Source: Antedon mediterranea (Eukaryota; Echinodermata; Crinoidea; Comatulida; Antedonidae). From it: a stretch of 64,000 bases of DNA. This document shows, piece after piece, positions 13,701 to 28,700 of this stretch; position 1 is the stretch's first letter, and each line of letters begins with the position of its first letter. The stretch covers positions 26,536,070 to 26,600,069 of the forward strand of contig NC_092671.1 in the NCBI RefSeq assembly GCF_964355755.1, written 5' to 3'. The notes beneath the pieces were generated by a model. It had not been told where the DNA came from. It ran no database searches and was given only the letters and a program-made list of their open reading frames with translations. The position numbers were made by a program, and so were the translations under genes.

Positions 13701-16700
13701 TAACCTTCTGTACCGTGGGCCACCTAAAATAAATATTTCATCCATTACTAAACAAAAAAACATGCCATTTTCGCTTAGCCAACATCTTATTATAGCTAAG
13801 TTATTAAATTTTCAATGTCCTGTATGTCATGAATACAAATACAAAAAATACAAAATTTCCCCGACTGAAAAAGGTCTACGCTTGCGTTTTTTAAGCCTCT
13901 GGGCCTGATGTTTCCAAAGTATAAAATGCAATTTTTTGAAGACCTGCAGCTCTAGTTTTAAACATTTTCTTAGCTCAGCCCCAACAATAAAGCTGGTCAT
14001 ATTTCGAAGTACAAGAAGTGCATTTTCCGGGACCTAACATCTCTATTTTTCAAACATTTCTTAGCTCAGTCACAACCATGATAGGGACTTATATATTTTA
14101 TTTCATGTTTTGAAGTATAATAAGTCCAATTTCCAGGACCTCCAACTCTATTTTTCTAAATTTTCTTTGAACTTTTATTTTTTAAATTGAAAAATATGGA
14201 TTGAAACAGTAATCGCGCATCGTTTTTTTGCACGCAGTATTTTACTTATGCATTATAAAAAATGGAAAAAATGGCTACCCTAAATCTGATTAAAATGACC
14301 TCAAATGACGCTAGAACGCGTTGCTTCCGGGGGCTTCGCCCCCTGGACCCCCACCGGGGGCCCTTGACGGCCCCCTGGCCCCCAGCCTTGTGATGCTCGC
14401 TTCGCTCGCATAGCCCCCTTGTCGGGGAATGTAGCCCCCGCGTCGGGAAGATCCTGGCGCCACCCCTGTTTAAGTATACACCTATATACAGAATGAAATA
14501 AGGAAGGACACACGCTGGTACTAACAATAGATTAATTTGAATAACAATAGAACAGCAACGCGCGAAAAACAAACTGGTGAATTTGAAAAGAAATAGGTTT
14601 TTTAAAACTACTCGTATCAAAAAACATGTACATTAAATCAAATTATGTTTTGTAAATTACAAATCACAATTTATAACTCTTGCCTCTATAAAAATGATGT
14701 TTTTTAGACTAGTAGTTCTCGAAAAATGCAATTTCAGTACACTTGTTACTTTAAGACTGCTCGCCAGCTTTTAAAAATTGTCTCCTATCTTTTAACACTA
14801 GCCGGTCTGAAAATAATACCATTTTTATTATTTGTGAAGTTATTAATTAACCAATTTTGTTGATTTTCAATAGGCATGGTCTGAAAGTATATACCTATCT
14901 ACACCCAAAAATTCAGAACGATAACTTGAAAACTGTAGGCGCTATCGTGCAAACAAACATACATACATACATACATACAAGTGAATACTATACTTGGCAA
15001 AATTCTTTTTTGCCAAGTAACAAACAGACAAACAAACACACGCGATCGATTACATATACCTCCTTGGCGGAGGTAAATTACTAAAAAACCAAAAGTAAGA
15101 AATAAAATCATCGCATTTAATACATAGATAAGGCAGATTTTTTATATTCAACTTTTTTGCAGGAAATTCATGGAACCAATTGCGTTTTCAGAAATGATGT
15201 GCATGTGTCTTAAACTAATTCCCTTTTGTACTTAATTTCCTTGGATATAAAATACTTTCTATCCATAAACATTTTCAGTTTTAAGTGTACAGTAACATTG
15301 TTAAATATTTAACACGACATTACCCTAAGAGAGAAGTTTAAGTTACCCTCGTTTAAAAACAAAGTTTAATAATAAAAAAATGACAAAAAGGGGTCTCAAT
15401 AAAAATATAATATCTTCATTACTACATTTCTAATTTAATTTCAGACAAAATTTGGTCCAGATATATGTGATGAACCTAGCCAAGAGGAACCTGCAATAGA
15501 AGAGCAAAGGCAGTGGGCCGAAAAAGCTATAAAGAGCTCTCCACATCAAGAAGAACTAGACGAAGTCTTTAACTTTTCATCAGATGACGATATGATGCAA
15601 CGACAGAAACGAGAATTATCCAGAAGAGAGCAAGATGCTATTAAGATTCATTTAGACAGAGTTAACAAAGCAAAAGCTGCTAAAGATGGAAGCAGCCCAA
15701 GAAAGATTTCCACAACAAAATCAGAAAGAATTGAGAGAAGAGAGGTTTCTAGTAGAAAATTGTCTTCAAGTTCTAGACAAAAAACAGCATCACCAATTTT
15801 GAGTCCTGATGAAGGGAGTGCAAGTGGTAACCGTATAAGAAAACGTTCTGAGTCTTCTAAAAGTGTGTCAATAGACGTCACTAGTAGTACAAGAGTTCGG
15901 TTAACAGAAAATGAAAAAAACGATAAAGAGAAAAACTATAACTCTCGAACAAGAAAAGAATCAAAGGTAGCTAATGTTGAGTCAGAAAAATCCCGAAAAT
16001 TATCTTCAAGTTTACAGACAGGAATGAAGCAAGAAACTGTTGAGAAAAATCGTGAAAAGAAAAGTCCAGAACGTAAAAAATCATCTACAAGTTTAAGAAC
16101 TGAAAGTCATTATGAGAAAAACGAAACTGTACAGAAAAGACATGAAAAGAAAAGTCCAGAATGTAAAAAATCATCTTCAACTTTACGGACTGAAATCCAT
16201 CAAGAGAAAAAAGCAATTGTTGACAAAAGTTGTGAAAAGAAAAGTCCAGAATGTAAAAAATCTTCTTCAACTTTACAGACTGAAATCAATCAAGAGAAAA
16301 AAGTAATTGTTCAGAAAAATCGTGAAAAGAAAAGTCCAGAACGTAAAAAATCTTCTGCTAGAATAGAAAATAAAGAAGTTTCAACAACCAGGCAGTCAAC
16401 TCAAAAATCTGTTAGCACAACTCAAACAGTACAAGAGAAAAAATCACTGGATACCAAAGTCACTGAAACTGTTGCAATAACTAGAAAAGCTGAAAAACTT
16501 TCTGAAAATGAAGGGAAAAGGAAGTCAAGTCCAAGTAAGGAAAGGAGGAAAAGCGAAATTATTGATAAACCATCAAGTAAGTTAATCAAAGACACCAGAA
16601 AGTTATCATCTAGTGTTTCCATATCATCAAGTTCTGATGACACCTCTTCATCACGCTTTCGTCGACATGGATCTTTGCGAACAAAGGCTGAGATGGAGAA

Positions 16701-19700
16701 GGATAAATCAAATTTCAATGCTCTGCAGATGAAGGATGAAGAATTGTTGTCAATGATGAAGCTTCGTCGATCCCAGTTAATTGAAAGTAGCAGTGATTCT
16801 CAGGAGGACGATAAGCAGATGACAAAAACATCAAAGGAAATTACCAATGTTAATATTTCTGAACGTCTGGAGAAATTCGAACAGATCGAATCTCCAAAGA
16901 GCCAGAGGTCATCAATGAGAAAATCGTGCAGCTTTGACCTACCACCTGAAGAACTTGCGTAAGTATTAAACCTACACTTTACACTTGCTACTGTATGTAA
17001 GTTTTCACTGTTTTCATAAAGAGTCGCAATCTGTACACATAACAAGATTATGTTTATGCTGCTTTAGTTTTTGTTAATACAAATTATTACACACAGTGGC
17101 AGCACCCCCTCCTTTTCAACACATACATGCCAACACTCCCATGTTTTAGACTTAGCTCCCCGCCTAACATCGTGCTCTTGGTTTTCCACATTTTCACCCA
17201 GATTACAAAGATAATTTAATTTTGTATGTATGTTTTTTTGCATCAAAACATAACAAATAAGCTCACACACAAATTTGTATAGCCATCTGCGGTTTTTTTA
17301 AACAAAAATATTTCAAAAATAAATAGAAGGCACTGTTGACCAAAAAAAAAACACCACCTCCCAATTTATTAACTTTCAATATTGACATGTATCTCAACAA
17401 GTAGGTTTAAACTAATCTGTTTATGGGCTCAGTGCATGTAAAATACACACCTTATAAACTACTTGTTGTTCAACCTAGAGGGCGCTCTTGTACATTGAGT
17501 AAATGTGTGAGTACATGTGTGATTACAAGACCCTTTTTACAAACACTCTGTACACAAACAAGTTAAACCTTCATCATTACTATATAAACATCAAAAAGAA
17601 ATTATATACATATAAGTTAATTTTATTTTTAAAACTATTTTTTAACAAATTTGTGTACAGGATTTTAGGTTATATGTTGGTCAATTCCAATCATATCATT
17701 AAGATATACCATTGTTTAAAAAATATGAATGAATTTGGTTTTTAAATGTTAATATTTCATTTGTTTAGAACATTTTCTTTAAAAAAACGAAATTTCTTCA
17801 AAATACAAATTAAGATTTTATCGACATGCTTTGCATTTACATTAAAATTACTATGTTAACAATAGCATAGCAAATATAACTCAGTGAATAAACACATGAA
17901 TGACAGAACAAACATGTCTGTATTTGAAGAGCGTTGGTTTTCATATATTGAACCTTTTCCTTGCAGCAAAGAAGATTGCAAAACAGATGAGCTCTCATCA
18001 TTAAGTATTAGCCAGAAGAAAATGATGTTCGCAAAAATTGCTGTTGAAAGTAGTACGCCGCCTTCATCACCTAAACCAGTGCATAGGTGTGTTCAGCGTC
18101 TCAGAGGACATGATAGTAGGTGGCAGACCCAACCTGTTACACCAGAAGAGCTTACAGATGCCGTTAAGTGGGCTGAGAATCAATCAATACGATCACAAAG
18201 CTCAACTAGCCTTGATTCAACACCAGAGGTACAAGAAGATGAGTTCTCAAAATTGTCACTTTCGGAGAAGATGAAGCTGTTTAAAGAAAAATCTGAAACC
18301 AAAAAAGACCCACCACCAAAACGAACAACTCCTCGTCGAAAAAAGCGTACAGAATCGCGATTTAAAACACAACCGGTTACAATTGAGGAGGTTAAGAAAG
18401 CTGGTTCTTTCTCTCCACTTGCTTGTAGCTTTGCCAAACCACCAGATCCAGAACTTCTTAAAACACTTTCAGTTGCAGACCAAATGAAACTTGTTTTTAA
18501 TGAGCAAAATGCTGAAAGGAACTCTTTAACAGGCAGTAGAGGATCTCTTTCTTTGTCTGGGAGCCGCGGCTCCATCACAGAACGTAGGGAATCTCAATCA
18601 GATGTTAAAGACACTGATACAATCGAACCAGATAACATGATCTCCACACCTACTGGTTCTCCTGCTCTTCGTCGCAGTATTCTTAAAAAGCAAGCTTCTG
18701 GTGACAGCCCTGAGGGAGATGGACTTGATTCACCTAGAAGTATTTTAAAGATTGAACGTAGAGATAGTTTTAACAATGTTGTTCGACAGGAGAGTTGCAA
18801 AGTGGAGCGAAGTTTGGCAGATGACAGCATTCGAGCAGAGAGAGTTCGAAGCATCTTAAAAACGGAGCAGGAATTAACAATTGAAACGGATAAAGATGTT
18901 CCTAGTATCCTTCGTAAGGATTCTGGGGCTGATAAAAAGGATGTTGGAGGAATTTTGAGAAAAGATACTGAATTAGAACAAAGGAGAGATTCTGTGGAAA
19001 GTAAATCAATTTTAAAGAGAGATACTAGTAAAGATAAATTGGAAGTGTCTGGAATACTAAAACGAGATGTCTGTGACACCAAAGAAGTTGATCAAGACAA
19101 GTCAAATGGAATATTAAAAAAGAGTCCAGAACATAAAGTAAAACAGGTAATTTGTCAGTTTTTCAAATCAAATTCTTGTCAATCAATAGAAAATTAACTT
19201 ATTTGGTGAATGGAGGTTCATATGCAAGGTATTATACTGGTCAACAATTTGACCGATGAACTTTCAGAACTTGTTATTGGTAAAATTACTTGCATTGTGT
19301 GCATCCTTATGTTGCATCCTAGTGGGATCCGATCTTAACCATAGAATAACTTCATTGTGTGCATCCTTATGTTGCATCCTAGTGAGATCCAATCTTAACC
19401 ATAGAATAACTCCATTGTGTGCATCCTTATGTTGCATCCTAGTGGGATCCGATCTTAACCATAGAATAACTCCATTGTACACACAGCATCCTACAGTTGA
19501 TACTAACCCTTAAAAGTAATAAGGTTACATTTTTTTGTTGAGCTACAATGTTACATACATTAGAAATATTTACCTTTTTAAAACTTTAGTATTAACGATT
19601 ATATTGTACCATATGATATTACCCTATTTTAGCCTACCTACAAAAATGCTAGTAAATCTAATTATATTAGAAAGTAAACAACTGGAAAGAGTATTTCTTG

Positions 19701-22700
19701 GAATCTGGAATTCATTATTTTATTTGCAACAATCACTATTTTAATTTCAAGGTGATCTAGATTTTCTATCTTACTTCCAATCTTTGTTTTGGCACATTTG
19801 TCACATAACTGACAAATCTCTTTCTCTTAACAATTATTTCATATTATATAATTATATAGTTTGCTGTTGTAAAATTGTTGTGGAATTTATGAATCATCAA
19901 AACTTTGGCCTACAGTCTCATGAACACAGCAGGAGTATGTGCCCTTTTGATTTACTCCAGTTTTGGACTCTTCCAAAAGTTACCCAAAGGGTGGGTTAAA
20001 TCATAGAGGAACCATTATTTCTATGATTGAAATGCATTTAGTTTTCTTATATCCCCTTTCCTATTGTTTGAAAGTCCAAGTAAAACTAGATTGAAATCTG
20101 AAAGTGTTTAGTGCAGGCCAGGATTTTAAAAAGTGGAATAATTAGCTTGTTATGTTACTGTATACATGCAATGTTTTAGTTTTGGAAGTTTTTACAAATT
20201 GTTATATTTTTGCATTGGAACCTTGGAAATAATAGAGGTCAATACAGTACAGTATATTAACACTGATTGTGCAAATTTATGTTGAACATGATTTGTTGTG
20301 ATTTTTTTCCTTAGAAGTTATTTTTTTATCGTTTTTAGCATAATTGTTTTTTTAAATAAAAACAAAAACTATTGTTTTATAAGATGTACTTTATGGAAAG
20401 GTTTTTATAATAACATTGTATAATTTAACTACAATTTAATACTTGAAATCATCATTATAATACAAAGATATCTGACCTAATTTTATTCTAAGGTCATTTA
20501 AAGAATTTGTATCAGCAGGCAATAAGACTTTCAGTTTATAATTTAATAATAATGACACAAATAAACTTGGTTAACATGGAGCTAAATTTTGAAAATTGCT
20601 TTCTTTATCAAATTTGTTGATGCCCATTGTAAAACAAACCTTTCTGTTTTAGAGTTCCAAAGTGTCAGCTGATATTTCCAGCTCTGAATCTGAAGGTGAA
20701 GTACGAAGACGAAAGAAATCCAGGGAAGAGAAGAAAGGAACAAGACGAGCACTGGCGAAAGAAAGTGGAGGATCAGACAGGTAAGAAATCTTACGTTGTT
20801 AATCTTGCGTTGTTAATGTATGGTCACCTTTTATTAGAAATGTTGGTATCAACTGAGTCAATGTATTGTTCTAAAGCTTGACTTGAAAGCAGAAATAGAC
20901 GCATTGATGTGCCTGTGTGTGTACACCATGCTGTCATCATATCACTACAGTTATCACCAACCTTTAACATATAAAGCTTTATTTTTTTCACGACCATCTT
21001 GATATCACCTAACTTGATCCATTCCATCTCGTCGCTTTCGCTGCTCTGACAAATCATTTCTATCTGTTTTCTGTTTCCGGGCTAAGACTTATAGTAGACG
21101 CTCCTTTTCTTTTGTTGCATCGTCTCTTTGAAAAACCCCCTCCTTTTGTTAAGCGAAAATAGCAATACTGAATGAAAATAATAGGTTTAAAGTTCAACAC
21201 TTTATTTATAGTATTAAGCTCTCTCTCTCTCTCTCTCTAAAAATCTCTGATCCTTTGATTGGTTATATATTTCCTTGAACTTTATGGACATACTGTATTT
21301 AATTTATAATGACATGATTAATGCTGAAGTATGGAGTTCTATATCATTTGACATTTTTTTGTTTGAATTATTTATTATATTTCCGTGTTTGAATATAATT
21401 TTAGTAATTTAGCAAAACATGGTACCAGTATTGCAAATAATCAGGATATCGTAAATAATCCAAGATTTAAATATACAATACAATTAAGTTGGATAAGTAG
21501 TGAATATTCATATGATTGGTCAGTCAATAAATTTATATTGTTAAACTAAATATTAGTTTTTGTATGTAAACGTATACACATGCATCATGGACAGTAGTAG
21601 TGGGATTAAATTTCTGCTGATTTCATTGCGTTTAATATTAAAATTATCCATAAATAATACAGTAATTAAGATGAAATTGGACTAATAAATAATTAAGTAT
21701 GACATTTTGTTTTCAATATCTTCACTCTAAATTAGGTAATAGTAATATCATAATTGCTAAAGGTCATGAATATTAATATACAGTATATATTTGAAACACT
21801 AAACGAAGGATATATAGATGTTTAAGCTGTTTAATTGGAATGGATTGTTAATGGTTTCTGATTCAACTTGTTAAGCCTCTCTTTTGTGTTCCAAACCTCA
21901 AGGGTGTGATGAGTGTCTCTGCTCTCCAATAAAACAACCCCTGGTTTTTAACACCATTGAAATAATCTCCTGATATATATAAAATTATGTTTGCTGCCAT
22001 CAATTCATAAATCATAAAAACCCTATCAAGCAAATGGAATAATCCATGTATGATATTGGTATCTTTATAAAATATTAATGGAACTAACCACTGTACTGGA
22101 AAGGGGACAACTTTTTAATCACCAGAAGCTTTTGTACCCAATCAACCATGAATTGTAGGATTAGCATGACAAAAAATACAGCATACAGTTTATTGCAATG
22201 CTTGATTTACTATAACCTTTTGCTTTGAAGTGGACTGTCATGCCAGGCTGTTTGAATCGGAAGGGTACATTAATTTATGGGACCAGATGACTTGCTTACA
22301 GACTTCAGTCTAAGCTACAATTTTACATCTTCCAAGTTCACTGCTGGAGTTACTTTTGCAATACAGTAATCGTTTGATATTCTTGTGTTTTCATGTTCCG
22401 TTTGTTTTAACTTGTTCATCCTTATTTTGTCTTTGGTCCCACCTGTTGCAATGGGACAGGAATGCTGTTAAAAGTATTGGATATAATATATCAATCCACA
22501 GGTATAGTATAGTATATGTATTTATATTGTTTTTTATTCGTTTTTGTGATCAAACTTAAGTTATATGACATAATTATTATTAACTAATAATTATTGAGAT
22601 TACTATAATTTTGGAAATAGAGTAATATAATCTTTTTCTATATGGACACCTTAGGGACCCTGTGAATAAGATCTAAAACACAGTTTCAGTTGTATTTTTG

Positions 22701-25700
22701 TAGGTTTCGGTTTCTTCTAATGTTTATAACAGGTACCAACATGAAAATGCAAGAAACCTTGTATGTTTCTACTAACTAAACAAAAAGAAAACAAATATTT
22801 ATATAGAAGACAACCATCTAAAGTATCAGTATAATGCGTTGTTGTATACTGCATTGTTAGTGTAGATTAGGATTAACTATTCATTTAGACATAAACTACA
22901 ACAGTGGGTGTATATACACCCACTATATAGTATTTGTACTTGAATTGGACTCTACTCTATTTTGCTTATTGTTAGTGTCAGTTTTTGTTATGTAGTTGTT
23001 AAGAACATTTAGGAACACTAGGAAGTTAGGCCCATTTTCAGCTGCAGTATTTTTAAATATAAAGAGCTCATTCTATTAAAATAGAAAGTTCTTTATTTTA
23101 GCTGATGTACGAGAGGATAAGGCAACTTTCTTGCCTAGTGACACAGTTTAGGCAATAATCAAATTCATAACTCAGACTTATTCAGGTTCAATTTGTCATA
23201 ATTGCTCATCACTATCTTGTCATTCATCTCTTAGTCATTCTTAATTTATAATGTCCAAGAAAAGCATGATAAAAATCTAGTTACTATAACTATAAACATG
23301 ATTGTTTTAGAATGCTCAACTAAACTTTTTTGTTCAGATCTATACTGTTCTTTGTTTTGTTTAGAATTGACATTAAAAAAGCAGTGTGTAAACATTACAT
23401 TTTCTGATAAGCTTTTTAAAATTTGTTTTATTTTCTCATTGTTAACCTTCTCATATCCTTGTTTACATTGATATATTTATTTACATGATAGTATTTACCT
23501 TAGAAAAGTGCTAGGCCTCCACAGCTATTTTCAGCTTGCAGGCACATTTTGCATGTACACAGTATGTGTCGGCCAGTTTAAGCCCAATTCACAGTTGTTA
23601 ATCATGAAAACACTAATGTATGATGTTGGAGGTCTAGCATTGATTTGACCCCTTACTTCCTGGTTCACCTTGAAAAACATCTGTTTTAAGGAAAATATGA
23701 ACAATATTATTATAATTAATATTATAATATTGTAATACAGCAATAATAGAAAATATTAGTAAGAATCAATACTACACCCAGTGGTGTAACGGCTATGAGC
23801 TCTCACTGGCTAAACCTAGGGCTCCATAGCTTAAGAGGCCCAAGAGCATGAGCAGCCCTAACTACTCAGTGTTGGAATGCTCCTTAGGAGTGCTAAACCA
23901 GGGGCCTTTGCCTCCTGTGTTAGTTACGCTACTGGCTATACCATAAAGATCGGATGGGACGTAAAGCTGTTGGTCCCGTGTACATGTGCACGTTAAAGAA
24001 CTCGGTACACTATTCGCAAAGAGTGGGAGATCGTCTTCCGGTGTGCTGATATGGTAGGCGCTGCATTGCTGTCCGTAGAGGACCTAATCCGATTTTCCTC
24101 AGTTTCCAGTTAAGCTTGAGGACAAGTATTTTTTTTTTTTTTTTTTTTTTTTTCCTTTTACAATTGAAACAATATTAGAAAAATAAATAAAAAATTCACA
24201 TACAAATAACAATCAATTAAAATTTTGCGAGAAAAAGAAAGTAGGCATTATCCCAGAAAGATATATGATGTTGAGTTAGGTCTGCCTGGGACACAGAGAA
24301 CGAAAGGAAAGAGACAAGCTGTAAATGGGAGGACAAATTAACCAGGACAGTAAACACTACGGATTGCAACCGAGAAGCCAAGAAAATAGAAATGATAGGG
24401 GATGCAAAGTAAATTAATAATTAATAGCAAAGTTATCATATGACCGAGTATAATCTAACCCCGCTAAGTTACCAACATTTCCTACATAGGCCTTTCCCGC
24501 CCCGCCGCCCACCCAATATGTATAATTTGTTGTCACCTTGTATTCTGTATTTTACCATTGAAATGCCAATGCCCATCCATCTTTACCTAGATACAGAATG
24601 AACCCAAGTACTAACAAGATCTCCTCTCAAGTGACTCTTTACAATCTTGTTTATGATAAGTGTACTTATCAAAACTCAAAGAAGGCTATATATTTAATGT
24701 ATATTTTTCTTTTTAACTGGTAACCTGTTACTTTACTAGGTCTGTTATGGATTATTGGGAATAGAATTTCCTTGTTTATTGTGTCTTTAAAAACTCTAGA
24801 CTAGTACTATAGTAGTAGTAGTAGTAGAACTGGAAAGTGAAGGTATTCTCAAACAATGTCAATAACCATTGCGTTTTTGCTAAAATTTGTTATTCAGAGA
24901 CTATTAAATTACATTCTAACATGCAATTTTTAATCAGGTATTTCCACTGCCAAATGGAGGTTGTGTCATCACAGCCAAAATAAACCTTTTTCCTCTTATT
25001 ATGACATAATCATGAATTTATGATCACTTTTATACTCCAGTTTTATTATGTCATTCAGATAATGGTATGTACTTGAATGCAAAATGATAAACTATCATTC
25101 CAAGAAATAGAGACTTATCATGCTGTACAGTATATATAGCTAACCTGTATGCTACAAATAATCATTGATCTTCTTATGACTAATAATATTTGAAGGCCAG
25201 CAATGATTTGTGCAATAAGTGCCTCTCTTTGTCTAATGTGTTAAGGTATTGAAATTATACAAAAGACCCGCCTCAGAATAATTAAGTGTCGTTTTGAGTT
25301 TGATCAAAATATTTGTTTTGTTGTTACATAATTTTCAACCTATTCTTGCACTGTATGTATACTTTTTCCAGTACCATAGGCAAATCCTATATACACTGTC
25401 AAGTGTCAGTTCTGTATCACATCATAGTCCATAAGCTCTGTCTACACTATTAAACTTTATGTGACAAAAAATGTGCACATATCCATATGGACACAAAGGT
25501 GTCATACCACTGCCATATTTCGGCACATAACACTTTTTTTGTCTACTAGTGTACTACTAGTGTAGACAGAGCTTAATATGTATTGTTATATGGGCACAGT
25601 GGTACAGAGAAATTTAATGTAATATACCGTATATCACCAAGTATAATTCCATGCTACATACGGTCACATTGTTATGATTTAATCTAAACTAGTTTATAAA

Positions 25701-28700
25701 CTAATGAATACTGGTATTTTCATATTTTTTGTTATCTACTGACCACTCTCCGCCCCTTTTTATTCCTCAGCATTGTTAATTAAATTTGTTTTAACTACTA
25801 AAACACTTGTTCCTTGTTGATTGAAGACAATCACATCTTCCATATAACCAATGTAAAGTTCATTGGCAGAATCACTTTTTTTATTATTACTGAAAATTAA
25901 ATACCTTTCTGCATGACACTCTTTTTCGTATAATTTTTTAGTAATTCATAATCATTTAATCACCAATACTAATATCGCGACAACCTGTGTCAACGATCTG
26001 TCTATTCAAGCTTATAAATTATTTATAATTGATTGCAAAGACTGTCAAAATTATTCTACTGCAGTAACTAAATTTTTTAAACTGCAGTAATGTATGATTT
26101 TAGTTTGTTTCAATGTAGACAAGGTATGTTCACTGTAATAAACAGGTGTGTATGATTTACCCTAAAAAAGCTTCTAAATAAAAGGTAAAGATATTTATAC
26201 AGTATTTGTCCTCAAGTTTAACCGGAAACTGAGGAAATTTGGAGTAGGCCCTCCACGAACCCGGAATAGCCAGCAGGCCTGGAGGAAATGATCCCCTACT
26301 CTTTGTGAATAGTGTACCAAGTTCTTTAACTATGTACAAGGGACCACCAGCTTTAGATCCCATAAGGACGAGACAATGAGAGTAAAACATCTTGCCTAAG
26401 GATACAGTTAGTGTGGTACAGATAGATATGCAAATAGTTGCATAAACAGATTAAAGAGTAACGAATACTGCAGTAACTGCAGTTAAATTTGGTCCCTAAA
26501 CCATGCCACTCATTGATCACTCATCAAATGGTGTGGATGTTCAACAGAAGATTGTTGTTTTAAAAAATTGTTGTTTTATTGGCACTAAAGCGACATCTGT
26601 AGTGATGTGACGTTTGTAGTTTAATTGTGTATTATTACACTTAATAGCCTCCTTTCCTGAATTTCTGTTCAATTCCCTGTAATTATTGAACATGATTATG
26701 TAAAATAACTCTCTGATTATCTTTGCTTTATGTTAATGTTTCCTGTCCTGTAAGGTGTATAGCACTGTAAATAGATATTGAACAATTTAACAATGTAATA
26801 TTATAGTTCTTTGGGATTTGAAACAAAATGAGAACTAAGAACTATAATGGGTTTAACCTGACCGATTTTTTTCAATTTGTTGGATGTAGTCTTTTATTGC
26901 TGACCTAAAATAAGGTCATTATAGGAAATTTAAAAAATCAATAATTGGTGTAAACACAGACCTTTAACCCCAAATACTGTCTCTGGTGGTACCTTGAATG
27001 AATAAGTATATTATTAAGTTGATTTTATTTTGCTAAAATTCTGATTATATGGAGACAAGTGTAGCTGCCCACCCACACTTTCCACTCTCTCTAGATCTGC
27101 ATGTTCAAAGTTTCCCGACTTGTAAATACAGTAGCTTGGGGTTGGGCTTGTACTACTCTACTACAGTACACTCCACCAAACATCCTCTACATTTTGTGTT
27201 GTACATTGTATTTTATCAATTATATCAAACCTACCTGCTATACCGACATGCATAAAATCAATAGTGTTTAATTTTATTGCTACAAAATCTATTTTTAAAC
27301 TTTGTAGTCATTGTATAATCAATAAATGAGCATATGTTATGACTAGAATTATGTTTTTTGTTAATTATAACCATATGATGATTTTAATATAACAATAACT
27401 AAAGTAATCCACAGTCCTAATCCATTAACAAACCTAGCAACAATTATTGTCTAACCATAGGGGCATCACATGGAGAAATGGCCCCTGGTTTAGCATACCT
27501 AAGTGGCTCACTAATGCTGGATAGTCTTATGCTCTGGGCCCATAGTTTAACCAGTAAGTGCTCATAGTGGTTGTGCCACTATGCAGTAATGCAACATGCA
27601 TTACTGCATAGTACCAATTACAGTATTTTTACTTTTACAGTAAATTGTTGCTTAAATCCTTTATGAAACACTAATCCCCTTTATAGTAAGCACCTATTGT
27701 TATTGTTATAAAATATTATGAACCATTGTTTGACATGCTGATTTGAATGTATACCCAAAATAGTACAGAAAAAAGAAACCATTTGTGCCCATATGCACTT
27801 TTTGGACATCCATACAAATCCACCACAATACAAGTGTATATCATGATATACCTGTATTCCCAATACAATAAATAAGCAACCTGTTATATACAAATTTAAG
27901 ACTTATTCAAGTGAATATAAGCCAATTTGTGTGTGCGAAGTATGGCTATTTCTTTTTATTAAATTGTGTTCAGTTCCTGGCAACCAGTTCCTGACAACCT
28001 TTCGCTTTTTTTGTGGATAATCTAATTGTAACTATGTGAGGTCAATGTGAAGGAGAACTTAAGCGGTAAAGGAAGAACTCATCCCATAAATCATGAAATT
28101 AAATAGATTATTCAGAATGACAACTTTTATCTTGGGTTTATACTCACAATTTATGCTACTTTTTTATGAACTATTAGGGTATGTTCAGATCCATGAAGTT
28201 ATGCTTTTGTATTGCAAGCAATGTCATTATAATTAATGCCTCATAACAGCAAAGTATTCAGAATTTGGGCGGACATATGGTATGCAAGAGTAAATTTGAT
28301 TGGTTGGGAGGTCAAAATTGTTGATGAATGACTTTTGTATCGTAAGCGTCTTTCACTAATCTTGTATCGTGAGCTGTCGTGACAAAGAAACGATCAGTGG
28401 CTTGTACTAATCAGCCATATGGAGTTACAAAAGCATAACTCCGTTGGTCTGAACAAGCCCTTTTTAGTTATTGAAACTTTTAGGTTTAACCAGGTCATTG
28501 GTTGAAATCTTGAGGTGTGACAGTACTTGTTATGCCTTTGCCTCTTCTATCTTAAGTACAAAAGTTAGTTTAGGAAGTTTTAAAGAATGAATATATTAAT
28601 AAAGAATTATAATGATACCTTTTATTCCCTATTAGTGCGTTATAAGTAATTTGTAAACTGCACAAAGGTTAGAAATGTATATGCACGTATCCTTGTCACC

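Larger units (their letters stand above)
12205..14900. repeat. Tandem duplication of about 445 bp, three copies, second split by a transposon
   Basis: taggcatgttct-taagtata starts at 12205, 12652 and 14871. Copies 1 and 2 share blocks such as gaatgaaataaggaaggaca and gaaaagaaataggtttttta. Copy 2 is interrupted by the element at 12671-14468. Confidence 0.85.
7733..15444 (+). other. SVIL intron 1
   Basis: Contains the fold-back element at 9998-10685, the three-copy tandem block from 12205 and the hAT-type insertion at 12671-14468. From 7733 to 9990 and from 10695 to 12200 I see no gene or clear repeat. Confidence 0.7.

Noticed and set aside
14246-14620. Minus-strand frame with Gly/Arg/Pro-rich text
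   Set aside because: Reading of the GC-rich end of the hAT element at 12671-14468 and adjacent DNA.
18180-19082. Long minus-strand open frames opposite SVIL exon 3
   Set aside because: Shadow frames of a strongly biased coding exon; the + strand reading matches supervillin.
19291-19478. CRISPR-like array
   Set aside because: Units are contiguous 60-bp tandem copies without unique spacers, in an animal intron.
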